Source: Nocardia farcinica (GTDB lineage Bacteria > Actinomycetota > Actinomycetes > Mycobacteriales > Mycobacteriaceae). From it: a DNA stretch of 64,000 bases. Of this stretch, positions 45,306-53,977 are shown piece by piece; position 1 is the first letter of the stretch, and each line of letters opens with the position of its first letter. The position numbers were made by a program, and so were the translations under genes. The stretch spans positions 1,736,001-1,800,000 of the forward strand of contig NZ_LN868939.1 of assembly GCF_001182745.1 (NCBI RefSeq), given 5' to 3'. A model generated the notes under the pieces. It ran no database searches. It had not been told where the DNA came from and saw only the letters and a list, made by a program, of their open reading frames with translations.

Positions 45306-45716
45306 ATGACAAGCGGTGACGCGGTGCTCGGTATTGACGGCTGCCTGAAACGCATCATGGACATTCCCGGTGCGCGCAGCGTGACGATGGTGGATGGTGC
45401 GAGCGGTCTGGCGATCGCGGCGGCGGGTCGGCACGATCTGGTGGATCAGCACGAAGACGCCGCGGGCACAACGGATGTGGTGCGGGCGGTGCTGGGCTGT
45501 CCGGCGCTGGCGAGCGGGCCGGGCGGCGACGACGTGTGCGAGATCATCGTGTGCGGCAGCAGCGGATATCACCTGTTGTATCTGGTCAACGGGGATTTCG
45601 ACGGGCGAATCTTCGTGCACGTGGTGTGTGACGAGGCTACCGGGAATCTGGGGCTCGCGCGCTATCAGCTGACGACGATTCTCACCCGATTCGTCGAGGG
45701 CGACGATGAGCGCTGA
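45306..45716 (+). CDS. roadblock/LC7-like protein 1
   Basis: A 136-residue protein: GIDGCLKRIMDIPGARSVTM, VDGASGLAIAAAG, then CEIIVCGSSGYHLLYLVNGD and FVHVVCDEATGNLGLARYQL. This matches the alpha-beta-beta-alpha-beta order of roadblock domains, which usually regulate small GTPases. ATG 45306 begins the unit. It overlaps the next gene by 11 bases. It is the first gene of a four-gene operon. Confidence 0.75.
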   Translation: MTSGDAVLGIDGCLKRIMDIPGARSVTMVDGASGLAIAAAGRHDLVDQHEDAAGTTDVVRAVLGCPALASGPGGDDVCEIIVCGSSGYHLLYLVNGDFDGRIFVHVVCDEATGNLGLARYQLTTILTRFVEGDDER

Positions 45717-46779
45717 CCTCGCCGTCGCGCTGCGCCGACTGGAACAGGAGGGACGCACCGGCGTGTTGCGGGCGGGGGACGGCGAATTCCACCTCGCCGA
45801 CGGGGTCATCGCCTCGGCCCACTGCCGTCGCGCCACCGGGCTGGACCGGCTGGTGGTGGCGGCGGGCGTCGCCACTCCGGAGGACTGGCAGCGGGCGGGG
45901 GCGGGCGATCCGAGCCGGGTGCTGGCGCGACCGCAACTGGAAACCCTTGCGCTGCTGTCGGTTTACGACGCCGCCTATTTCCTGCTCGCCTCGACCGCGG
46001 AACCGGAGTTCCGGCCCGCGCCCCCGCACTGGCTGGCCGGGGTCTGCCATGTGCGGCCGCGCGAACTGGTGCGCGAGTGTGCCCGGCGCGGTGATCCGGA
46101 GTCGGGGCCGTGGCCCGCCGAACTGGTCGACCGGGTGCCGGTGGTCCCGGTGCGCCGGGTGCACCGCCGCCGGGTGGTGCTCACCGCGGGACAGGTGGAG
46201 GTGCTCGCGGCCGCCGACGCCCGCCGCAGCATCACCGACATCGCGCGGGATCTCGGGCGCACGACCTACGGGTGTCTCGCGGCGGTGCGCGAGCTGACCG
46301 CCGCGGGACTACTCGAAGCCCCCGGGGCGCGATCGGAAACGGCATCCGCCGATGCCGGGCCGGAGCTCCGGCCTGGCGGGCAGGTCAGCGGTGAGCAGCC
46401 TCCTGGCCGGGGCACCGAGCGGTCCACCGGACGGCACTCGATCGATCGGGTCCGGACGGGCTCGCCCCGCGCGACGGCACTGTCCCCGGTCGCCGCCGAG
46501 CGGGCCGCCGAGGAGACGGTCCGGAACGCCGTCGCGGCGGCGATGGAGGCCGCCCGTCATGCCCCACCGCGCGTGCGGCTGCCCGGCGGCGACTCTCGTC
46601 GCGCCCGGACCGCACCGGACACCGCCGCCGACAGCCCGATCGGACCGAAATCCGCACCGCCGCCACCACTTCGACGCCGGGTGCGGCAGCCGGTACCCGC
46701 TCCCGGCCCGGACCGATGGGAGCCGGTGGATGTGAACGTGCTCGTCCGCGTGCGGGCGGCATTGGAGGAGCTTGCGTGA
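45706..46779 (+). CDS. DUF4388-like protein with winged helix and disordered tail
   Basis: A 357-residue protein. Residues 1-120 resemble DUF4388/PatA-type N-terminal domains (LRRLEQEGRTGVLRAGDGEF, HLADGVIASAHCRRATGLD). Residues 155-205 are a winged helix (VLAAADARRSITDIARDLGR, TTYGCLAAVRELTAAGLLE) like the DUF742 proteins of Streptomyces conservons. The tail is Arg/Pro-rich and disordered. Its stop overlaps the next start (GTGA). It may link the roadblock proteins to transcription or to a surface complex; that is inference. Confidence 0.7.
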   Translation: MSADLAVALRRLEQEGRTGVLRAGDGEFHLADGVIASAHCRRATGLDRLVVAAGVATPEDWQRAGAGDPSRVLARPQLETLALLSVYDAAYFLLASTAEPEFRPAPPHWLAGVCHVRPRELVRECARRGDPESGPWPAELVDRVPVVPVRRVHRRRVVLTAGQVEVLAAADARRSITDIARDLGRTTYGCLAAVRELTAAGLLEAPGARSETASADAGPELRPGGQVSGEQPPGRGTERSTGRHSIDRVRTGSPRATALSPVAAERAAEETVRNAVAAAMEAARHAPPRVRLPGGDSRRARTAPDTAADSPIGPKSAPPPPLRRRVRQPVPAPGPDRWEPVDVNVLVRVRAALEELA

Positions 46780-47252
46780 CCGCGCGGAAGAAACTGCTCG
46801 GCGATTGGATGGGAAGGTTGACCAAGGTGGCGATGTCCGGACCCGAACCGTACGCGGTGGTGCTGGCGGAGCTGAAGGCGCTGCGTGAACGCGTCCCACG
46901 GCTGACCGGCGCCCTGGTGGCGTCGGGTGACGGGTTGCTCATCACACACGATCTGCCGGGCCACATCGAGCCCGACGGCATGGCGGCGCTGACCGCCTCG
47001 CACCTTGCGCTGTCGTATCGCCTGGCCACCACCGCGCACGGGGGCGGCTTCGACGAGGTCGTGGTGCACGGCACCGGTGGCTACGTCGTCATCTACACCG
47101 CGGGCTGGGCGTCGCTGACCGTGCTCGCGGACTCCGCGGTGAACGTCGGCCGCCTCCACCTGGAGTCGCGGCCGGTGGCCCGCGCCATCGCCGACCACCT
47201 GGCCGTGCTGGCGAACGGGCCGAGACACAAGCAGCCGACGAAAACAGATTGA
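46776..47252 (+). CDS. roadblock/LC7 protein 2
   Basis: A 158-residue protein: VLAELKALRERVPRLTGALV, ASGDGLLITHDLPGHIEPDG and AGWASLTVLADSAVNVGRLH, a standard roadblock domain with the LV-S-DGLL strand pair. GTG 46776 overlaps the previous stop. It is the third gene of the operon. Confidence 0.85.
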   Translation: MTARKKLLGDWMGRLTKVAMSGPEPYAVVLAELKALRERVPRLTGALVASGDGLLITHDLPGHIEPDGMAALTASHLALSYRLATTAHGGGFDEVVVHGTGGYVVIYTAGWASLTVLADSAVNVGRLHLESRPVARAIADHLAVLANGPRHKQPTKTD

Positions 47253-47263
47253 AAGGAACGGAA

Positions 47264-47635
47264 GTGACCAATATGGATCTGGCCCTCAAGGACATGATGG
47301 TGATCGACGGGGCCGTGGGCGCCGCGGTGGTCGACTACAACTCCGGCATGGCGCTCGGCATGCTCGGCAGCTCCAAATCGCTGGACCTGCAGATCGCCGC
47401 GGCGGGCAACACCGAGGTGATGCGCGCGAAGATGCGCACCATGGACCAGCTCGGCCTCAGCGACGAGATCGAGGACATCCTCATCACCCTCTCCGGCCAG
47501 TACCACATCATCCGGCCCATGACCGGGCGCAAATCCAAGGGCCTGTTCCTCTACCTCGCGCTCGATCGCGGCCGGGCCAACCTGGCGCTGGCCCGGCACC
47601 GGCTCAAGGGGATCGAAGAAGATCTCGAAATCTAG
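47264..47635 (+). CDS. roadblock-like protein 3
   Basis: A 123-residue protein: DLALKDMMVIDGAVGAAVVD, YNSGMALGMLGSSKSLDLQI, DILITLSGQYHIIRPMTG and LALDRGRANLALARHRLK. The start is GTG 47264 with AAGGA six bases upstream; ATG 47273 is the alternative. It is the last gene of the operon. No small GTPase or histidine kinase follows, unlike Streptomyces conservons. Confidence 0.8.
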   Translation: MTNMDLALKDMMVIDGAVGAAVVDYNSGMALGMLGSSKSLDLQIAAAGNTEVMRAKMRTMDQLGLSDEIEDILITLSGQYHIIRPMTGRKSKGLFLYLALDRGRANLALARHRLKGIEEDLEI

Positions 47636-47651
47636 TGCTCACCGGTAGCGC

Positions 47652-48722
47652 TCACGCCGACAGGCGGTAGAAACGCCAGAAGCCGAAATCCTCGATCGGC
47701 AGGATCTCCACCTCCGCGAAACCGGCCTCGCGCGCGTAACGGCGCAGGGTGTCGTAGCGCATCACCGTGCCGGTGCCCGCGGAGCCGGGGTGCGAGAGGC
47801 CGTCGGGCAGGCAGATCAGCAGGCTGAACCCGTACATCAGCCGGTCGATGTCGCTCGCGGGCGCGTCGAAGGTGGCGGCGACGGCCTCGTCCATGACGAT
47901 CGCCGCCCCACCCGGGCGCAACGCCCGGCGCATCCCCTCCAACACCCGCACGGGATGCGGCATGTCGTGCAGGCACTCGAAGGCGAAGACGGCGTCGTAA
48001 GCGTGTTCCGTGAGCGCCGTGGCGGCGTCGGCGAGGTGGAACCGCACCCGGTCGCCGACGCCCGCCGCGGCGGCGTGCTCGGTCGCCATCCGCACCGAGG
48101 GGCCGTCGACGTCGAAACCGTCGACGATCAGCTCCGGGAAGGCTTGGGCGAGGGCGATGCTCGACCAGCCCCCGCCGAATCCGACGTCGGCGACGCGCGC
48201 GCCCGGCCTGCTCAGCAGGTCTGTCATCGTGGTGACCTCGCCCAAAGCGGCGGCCAGCCGCTGCCGGAACCAGGGGCGGTTCATGTCCGACTGCGCCTCG
48301 CGCATGTCGGTGCCGAACTCCGCCCAGCTCACCCCGCCGCCGGTGCGGTACGCGTCGAGCAGCGCGGGCAGCTGGACGGCCGCGGCGGCGAACATCCGCG
48401 CCAGCGGCGCCAGGTAATTCAGGCTGTCCCGGTCGGTGAGCACCTCCGCCACGCCCGCGGGCAGGGCGAACCGGCCGTCCAGGTGGGTCAGGATGCCCGC
48501 GGCGGCCTGCTGCTCCAGCCACTCCCGGGCATACCGTGGTCCGCCGCCCGCGCGGGCCACGAGTTCGGCCGGGTCGGCCGGACCGTGCTCGGCGAGCGCG
48601 CGATACCAGCCCATCCGGTCGCCGAGGTGGACCGCGAGCAGGTCGACCGCACCCAGCGCGGCGGTGAGCATGCGCTCGGCGAATCGGTCGGCGTCGAGTG
48701 GCGGTGCGGGAATGGTGGTCAC
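47652..48722 (-). CDS. class I SAM-dependent methyltransferase
   Basis: A 356-residue protein with an N-terminal winged-helix dimerisation region (residues 25-90), then the Rossmann core: motif I VADVGFGGGWSSIALAQAFP, motif II VDGFDVDGPS, FHLADAATAL and AFECLHDMPHPVRVLEGMRR. The plan is that of small-molecule O/N-methyltransferases. The substrate is unknown. The TetR gene lies 129 bases upstream on the same strand. Confidence 0.9.
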   Translation of the reverse strand: MTTIPAPPLDADRFAERMLTAALGAVDLLAVHLGDRMGWYRALAEHGPADPAELVARAGGGPRYAREWLEQQAAAGILTHLDGRFALPAGVAEVLTDRDSLNYLAPLARMFAAAAVQLPALLDAYRTGGGVSWAEFGTDMREAQSDMNRPWFRQRLAAALGEVTTMTDLLSRPGARVADVGFGGGWSSIALAQAFPELIVDGFDVDGPSVRMATEHAAAAGVGDRVRFHLADAATALTEHAYDAVFAFECLHDMPHPVRVLEGMRRALRPGGAAIVMDEAVAATFDAPASDIDRLMYGFSLLICLPDGLSHPGSAGTGTVMRYDTLRRYAREAGFAEVEILPIEDFGFWRFYRLSA

Positions 48723-48851
48723 GGGGCGTCCTTCCGTCGATGCTCGTCCGGCCGGGAACGCCCGGCGCGGGCCTGCATCCGGATCGCGCGCGGCGCGCGG
48801 GAGGTTAACGAGCGACGCCTCGACCTCGGGCGGATGGCCCGACGGGTTCGA

Positions 48852-49406
48852 TCAGTCCAGCAGCCCGTGCAGCAGCAGTGCCCACGCGTGCTCGGCGGTG
48901 GTCTGCCGGGATGCGACGTCGGTGCGCGCCAGCACCGCGGCCAGCATGGCGACCGCGAGCACGAGATCGGTGGCGCCCAGCCCGGCGCGGATGCCGCCGC
49001 GCTGCGCCGGGTCGGCGAGCTTGGTGTCGAGCAGGGTCAGCAGGCGACAGGCGGGCTCCAATACGCGCGGATCGTCGCTGGTCGGATCCAGCATCGCGAT
49101 GAAGGCGGCCGAGGCGGTGACTTGATCGACGATGACGGCCAGCACATCCGCCACGGTGGTACCCGGATCGGCGGCCAGCGTCTCGACCTCGGTCAGGTTC
49201 TCCTCGAACACGGCCAGCGCGAGCGCCGCCCTGGTGGGGAAGTGCCGGTAGAGCACGCCCTGCCCGACCCCGGCGGTGCGGGCGATGAGGCTCAGTGGTG
49301 CGTCGAAACCGTTGGTGGCGAAGACTTCTCGTGCCGCGGCGATCAGCGCGGCGCGGTTGCCCGCGGCGGCGCTCGGACCTCGGTTGGCGCGGCGGGTTGC
49401 ACTCAC
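48852..49406 (-). CDS. TetR family regulator
   Basis: A 184-residue protein with the helix-turn-helix AALIAAAREVFATNGFDAPL, SLIARTAGVGQGVLYRHFPT. GTG 49406 is the best start; the frame is open far upstream but without homology. It is upstream of, and codirectional with, the methyltransferase gene, its likely target. Confidence 0.9.
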   Translation of the reverse strand: MSATRRANRGPSAAAGNRAALIAAAREVFATNGFDAPLSLIARTAGVGQGVLYRHFPTRAALALAVFEENLTEVETLAADPGTTVADVLAVIVDQVTASAAFIAMLDPTSDDPRVLEPACRLLTLLDTKLADPAQRGGIRAGLGATDLVLAVAMLAAVLARTDVASRQTTAEHAWALLLHGLLD

Positions 49407-49520
49407 CCACACCACTCTAATTCCGGCCGATCCCGTGCTCGCCGGATCGCCCCGATGACGGGAACCGGATCGCCGCCCCGTGCGTCTATAGAGGAGAAGA
49501 CGGCGGCGTGGAGGTGGGGG

Positions 49521-50120
49521 ATGACGGTACGACACTCGGGAACCAAGGCCGGGCGGTGGCTGGTGGCCGCGCTGGCGCTGGCGGTGGTGGCCGGGCTCGC
49601 GGTGGTCGGGGTGCGCTGGTGGCAGGGCGGTGAACCGGCCGTGGTGGGCGAACGGCTGAGCGCCTTCCCCGCGATCGACCACACCGTGCTCGACGCCGAT
49701 CAGCGCGCGCTGCTCGCCGTGCTGGAGCGGGAATTCGCCGACCCACGGCCGGGGACGGCGTATGCCGAGGGGGTGCGCGAGTCCTGGTGCGCCGACTTCG
49801 TCAGCTGGACCATGCGCGAAGCCGGCCGCCCGCTGGCCAACCCGAACTCCGGCTCGTGGCGCATTCCCGGGGTGTATACGCTCCAGGAGTACTACGAGAG
49901 CGTCGGCCGATTCGTCCCCGCCACCGACGGCTACCGGCCGCGCACCGGCGACGTGCTGCTCTACGGCCCGTCGAGCCAGTTCGGCCAGCACACCAACATC
50001 GTGCTCGCCGCCGCCGACGGGGAGGTGACGACCATCGGCGGCAACGAGTTCGACCGGGTGGCGGTGCACCGCTTCCGCCTCGCGGACGTGCGGGATGTGG
50101 TCGGCTACGGACGATTCTGA
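49521..50120 (+). CDS. membrane-anchored CHAP domain peptidase
   Basis: A 199-residue protein. Residues 12-33 are an uncleaved signal or anchor (RWLVAALALAVVAGLAVVGV). The CHAP domain follows with catalytic Cys90 in SWCADFVSW and His157 in GQHTNIVLA. CHAP enzymes cut peptidoglycan crosslinks or stems, so it should act at the outer face of the membrane. The start is ATG 49521. It is a single gene. Confidence 0.88.
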   Translation: MTVRHSGTKAGRWLVAALALAVVAGLAVVGVRWWQGGEPAVVGERLSAFPAIDHTVLDADQRALLAVLEREFADPRPGTAYAEGVRESWCADFVSWTMREAGRPLANPNSGSWRIPGVYTLQEYYESVGRFVPATDGYRPRTGDVLLYGPSSQFGQHTNIVLAAADGEVTTIGGNEFDRVAVHRFRLADVRDVVGYGRF

Positions 50121-50342
50121 AAATCATTGTTGTTCAGCTGAAATGGCCGGTGCGGGCGCGGGTCCGCGGGTGACCTCGCCGTACTATGGAATCGACAGTG
50201 CCCGGCAGCGCTGTCGACAGGGACCCTGTCCTGCTCTCCCCTCATCGGCAGGACAGGGTTCCGCCGATCGTGCCGTTCTCCCGAAATCCCCGTCGCGTAG
50301 CGTGTCGGATGTCCGTGGAGAGGTGAGGGTTGGCGAGAGCTG

Positions 50343-51473
50343 ATGCAGCCGAGTGAGGAAGGCCCGCAGGAACCGGGCTGGATCGAGTACGCGCAGTTCG
50401 GCGAGCGGTTCGTCACCCACGCGGTGACCGAGGACCGCATCATCGCCGCCGTGTCGGGCATGGTGGGCCAGGGCGTCAGCATCGGGCCGGTGAACCTGGC
50501 GCCCGGCGGAATGGCGGGCTTCCTGGCCGAAGGCAAGGTCGGCACGCCCGCGGTGTCCCGCCACGAACGCAATCTCGTCTTCCACGTCACCGTCCCGGTG
50601 ACGCTGGCGCTGAAGATCCTGCTGGGCGGCAAGCCGTTGCGGTTGGAGGCGATCGTGGAGATCGACCTGACCTTGCATGCCCGCACCGCCGAGCCGGTGC
50701 TCATCGTCATAGACGTGCCACCCATCGCCGCCGAGAACGTGAGCTTCGTGCTGCGCGCCTCCGCCGTCGACTCCGCCTGGGAGTGGATGCTCGACCCGAT
50801 CGCGGGCCTGGTGCAGCGCGAGGTCGCCAATCGGGTCAACGCCATCCTCGCCGAACCGGCGGCGCGGCGCGGGCGGGTCTTCGACATCGAGGCGATGGTG
50901 GCGGGCACGCGCTCCGAACACCGGGGCCGGGAGCGCTTCGACTGGATCGACTACGGCGAATTCGGTCACCGCTTCTTCGAGCGGGTGGTCACCCGGCAGC
51001 GGATCGAGGAGGTGGTCGGCCGGATGGCGGGCCGGCCGATCGAGATCGGGCCGCTGCGCACCGGGCCGCGCGACCGCGCGACGGTGACCGTGCGCGGCGC
51101 GATCGGCACGCCACTGTTGAGCGAACGCGAGGCGGTGACGCCGCGCCGATTCGGCCTGCTGCTGCCGGTCGGGCTCGACATCACCGTGGAGGTGTTCAAG
51201 GCCAACCGCTACCGCGCCGACGTCGAGATCCCGCTCGAACTGACCGCCCGCGCCGCGGACCCGCTGCGGGTGGTGATCGACGTGACTCCGCCCGAACCGG
51301 AAGATCTGCGCTTGCGATTCAAGGCGCACGGCGTGCGGGCCGCGACGCTGGGCGCGCTGGCCGGTATCAAGAAGCAGGTGATCGCCCAGGTGCTCGCCGT
51401 GGTGCGGCAGGAACTCGCGCGTGGGGAGGGGCGCATCATCGACGTCGCAGCCCGCATCGACAGCCTGGTGTGA
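50343..51473 (+). CDS. conserved hypothetical protein with an internal duplication
   Basis: A 376-residue protein made of two similar halves. Residues 13-190 begin WIEYAQFGERFVTHAVTEDR and contain KVGTPAVSRHE. Residues 203-376 begin WIDYGEFGHRFFERVVTRQR and contain AIGTPLLSERE. Both halves are strand-rich with a final helix. No catalytic motif was recognised. The fold may be lipid-binding, which is a guess from the tandem beta-rich layout. The start is ATG 50343. Confidence 0.75.
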   Translation: MQPSEEGPQEPGWIEYAQFGERFVTHAVTEDRIIAAVSGMVGQGVSIGPVNLAPGGMAGFLAEGKVGTPAVSRHERNLVFHVTVPVTLALKILLGGKPLRLEAIVEIDLTLHARTAEPVLIVIDVPPIAAENVSFVLRASAVDSAWEWMLDPIAGLVQREVANRVNAILAEPAARRGRVFDIEAMVAGTRSEHRGRERFDWIDYGEFGHRFFERVVTRQRIEEVVGRMAGRPIEIGPLRTGPRDRATVTVRGAIGTPLLSEREAVTPRRFGLLLPVGLDITVEVFKANRYRADVEIPLELTARAADPLRVVIDVTPPEPEDLRLRFKAHGVRAATLGALAGIKKQVIAQVLAVVRQELARGEGRIIDVAARIDSLV

Positions 51474-51645
51474 ACGCGCGCTGTGATCAGTGGGATCAGT
51501 GGTGTTCCTGGGGCCTAGCGGTTCCAGTGTGAATGTGGTGAAATGTGATCACGTTCGAGGCTCCCGGCGCGCAGATCGACCTGGGGAAGGTGCGCCGGGC
51601 ACGCTGCATGTCGGTCCGGGGGAATTCGTCGAAGGAGCCCTGCGA

Positions 51646-52362
51646 ATGCGTTCTCATCGGATGTCCCGGCGCGCCCTGTTCGCCTACTCCGCCGCCGCGG
51701 CCGCCCTGGGCGTCACCGCCTCCGCCACCCCCGCCGCCGCCGCGCCCCGCTACGGCACACTGCTCGACTACGCCGCGGGCGTGCCCTCGGCCGCGGCCAT
51801 TCGCGAGGCCGGCCATGCGGGGGTCATCCGCTACGTCTCCGACCGGCGGCCCGGCGCGGAATGGATGGCGGGCAAACCGCTGCTCGCCGGAGAGGTCGAG
51901 GCGCTGCGGGAGCAGGGCCTGAGCATCGTCAGCTGCTACCAATTCGGCAAGGGACCGACGGCAGACTGGCGCGGCGGACTCGAAGCGGGCAAGAAGCACG
52001 CCGAGCGCGGTCTGGAACTGCACCTGGCCGCGGGCGGCCCCGACGACGCCCCGATCTACGCCTCCATCGACGACAACCCCACCCCGGTGGAATTCGCCAC
52101 CATGATCGCGCCCTACCTGGTCGGCTGGCAGACCGTGCTCGGCAAGCAGAACGTCGGCGTCTACGCCAACGCGCCCACCATCGAACTGGCGCGGGTCGCC
52201 GGACTCGGCGCCTGGTACTGGCAGCACAACTGGGGAACGCCCAAGGGTTTCGTGCATCCCGGCGCCCACCTGCACCAGTTCGAGATCGACAAGCGCACCG
52301 TCGACGGCATCGGCGTCGACGTCAACGACATCCTGAAGCCCCAGTACGGGCAGTGGAGCTAG
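51646..52362 (+). CDS. Tat-exported DUF1906 glycoside-hydrolase-like protein (Rv2525c type)
   Basis: A 238-residue protein. The twin-arginine signal SRRALFAYSAAAAALGVTAS is followed by an Ala-rich cleavage region. The mature domain has GTLLDYAAGVPSAAAIREAG, GVIRYVSDRR, SIVSCYQFGKGP and APIYASIDDNP, ending VDVNDILKPQYGQWS, the TIM-barrel pattern of DUF1906. M. tuberculosis Rv2525c is a known Tat substrate linked to cell-wall properties. ATG 51646 has AAGGAG eight or nine bases upstream. Its stop shares CTAG with the convergent gene. Confidence 0.88.
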   Translation: MRSHRMSRRALFAYSAAAAALGVTASATPAAAAPRYGTLLDYAAGVPSAAAIREAGHAGVIRYVSDRRPGAEWMAGKPLLAGEVEALREQGLSIVSCYQFGKGPTADWRGGLEAGKKHAERGLELHLAAGGPDDAPIYASIDDNPTPVEFATMIAPYLVGWQTVLGKQNVGVYANAPTIELARVAGLGAWYWQHNWGTPKGFVHPGAHLHQFEIDKRTVDGIGVDVNDILKPQYGQWS

Positions 52363-52718
52363 GTCTGACAGTGCGCGGCGGGGGTGATCCGCAGGTCCGG
52401 CTCGTCGTCGGGCACCACCCGCAGGCTCGGGCGCGAGTCCGGCGCCTCGTGATCGCCGCGCCAGGAGAACAGCGACCAGCGTGACAGGCCCGAGAACGCG
52501 GAACCCAGACTCGCGAACGAGCTGGTGGAGATGATCGACCCGAACGAGCCGATCGACCCGATCGACAGCACCGAGCCCACGCTGCCGATGGACAGGATCG
52601 AATAGGCCGAGCCGATCGAGAGGATCGAGCCCTCCGAACGGATGGACAGGATCGAGCGGCGAGAGCGCCTGCTCCGGATCGAGCGGGTCGTGCGTGCCGT
52701 GAGTTCGACAGTCGCCAT
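52359..52718 (-). CDS. Ser-Ile-Gly repeat protein
   Basis: A 119-residue protein. Residues 12-75 consist of near-regular repeats of the form S-I-L-S-I-G-S (ILSIRSEGSILSIGSAYSIL, SIGSVGSVLSIGSIGSFGSI), about 10 residues each. The C-terminal 40 residues are charged (FSWRGDHEAPDSRPSLRVVP). Regular Ser/Ile spacing suggests a beta-solenoid or fibre-like stack. The stop codon overlaps the DUF1906 stop at a shared CTAG. No family was recognised. Confidence 0.65.
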   Translation of the reverse strand: MATVELTARTTRSIRSRRSRRSILSIRSEGSILSIGSAYSILSIGSVGSVLSIGSIGSFGSIISTSSFASLGSAFSGLSRWSLFSWRGDHEAPDSRPSLRVVPDDEPDLRITPAAHCQT

Positions 52719-52850
52719 GGTCCCGGTCTACCACAGTCGCGCGTGCCCCGGAGGGGTTCGCGGCATCGCCGTGCGTGTCGGGGAACGACGAAGCCCGGCC
52801 GCCGGAATCGGCGACCGGGCCTCGAATGCTCGGTGGTGTCGGCCGGACGC

Positions 52851-53633
52851 TCAGGCGACGGTGAAGAAGCCGAGGGTCGGCAGGAACGAGCAGGTGCGCG
52901 GCGCGGCATCGGGTGCCTGGGTGGTCAGCGAACCGCCGACGACCGCCACGATCCGGCCGCGGCCGGTGTCCACGATGGCCGACAGGGTGGCCGGGCCGTC
53001 CGGGTTGATCTTGGCCTCGTCGGTGAGCGGCACGACGCCCGACTGACGGGTGTCGAGGTTGAGCCACTGCACCGTCATCGGCGGGTTCTGTACGGGGGTC
53101 GGCGACTTGGTGCCGAGCGCGGTGAACACGAAACCGGTCTGCCCCGCGGCCGGGCCGGGCGGCGGCAGCTGGGCCGGGCCGGGCACGGCGAGGGCGGTGC
53201 CGACCGAGTCGCTGGAATCGCCGATGCAGCCCTTGCCGATGGTCGGGTAGAGGAACTGCGCGATGGCGGGGCCGTCCTCGGGCAGGTCGGGGCCACCGCC
53301 GCCGCTGCCGTCGAGGAAGGTGATGATCCGCTCGAGCGTCGCCTTGATCTGCGGGGGCAGGTTCAGCGTCGCGAGCAGGGTGCGCGCCTGGGCGAGGATG
53401 CCCGCCTGCGGGCCCTCGGCGATGTCGGCCGGACCCGCGATGGCGCCGACGATGGCGGGGGTCAGCGCGGCGATCGCGTCGACCGGCACACCCTCGGGCA
53501 CCATCGGGACGCTGTTCGGAACGGCGGCGGGAGCGGGGGCCGGTGCCGCTACTGCGGTCGGCATGGCGAGCGAAGCGCTCGCCGCCAGGGCGAGTGCGGT
53601 CAAGGCGATCCGCGATCCTCGGGTGCGAAGCAC
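52851..53633 (-). CDS. secreted protein, Rv1158c-like position
   Basis: A 260-residue protein with a Sec signal peptide (residues 1-29, ending AVAAP), a Pro/Ala/Val linker, a helical segment (LAQARTLLATLNLPPQIKAT) and a strand-rich C-terminal domain with one Cys pair (KGCIGDSS, RTCSFLP). It is divergent from pimE, as the Ala/Pro-rich Rv1158c is from Rv1159 in M. tuberculosis. Function is unknown. Confidence 0.8.
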   Translation of the reverse strand: MLRTRGSRIALTALALAASASLAMPTAVAAPAPAPAAVPNSVPMVPEGVPVDAIAALTPAIVGAIAGPADIAEGPQAGILAQARTLLATLNLPPQIKATLERIITFLDGSGGGGPDLPEDGPAIAQFLYPTIGKGCIGDSSDSVGTALAVPGPAQLPPPGPAAGQTGFVFTALGTKSPTPVQNPPMTVQWLNLDTRQSGVVPLTDEAKINPDGPATLSAIVDTGRGRIVAVVGGSLTTQAPDAAPRTCSFLPTLGFFTVA

Positions 53634-53977
53634 TGGTCTAGCCGTCCTTACCTCGGGTACATCTGGTCAACGGGAGCGGACCCGTTGGTATCGGGGGTCA
53701 CTCTAAGGACATGGGGACCGGCTTGTACAGCCGCCGTAGTCCTTTGTTGGTGCTGTGGACGATCAGTGTTACCAGACAGTACTGCGATTCGATGTTACTG
53801 GAGTGAAAGTTGATGCAAACGTTACCGGTGTGCCGACGCCGATGGCGCCGGTCCACCGACTGCCCTGCGCGGCACTCCGGTTAATCTAGTCATCACCTTC
53901 GGCTCGCGTGCGCCGAACACTCCGAAACACCCCCGGCCGCGCCGGCGACCCGCACACCACCTCCGAAAGCCTGCGAT
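53634..53977. promoter_or_regulatory. divergent promoter region with spaced GTTAC repeats
   Basis: No gene was found. The core GTTAC occurs at 53768, 53794 and 53821 in the same orientation (26 and 27 bases apart), within a relatively A/T-rich stretch. It presumably holds the promoters for the secreted protein and for pimE. Confidence 0.4.
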
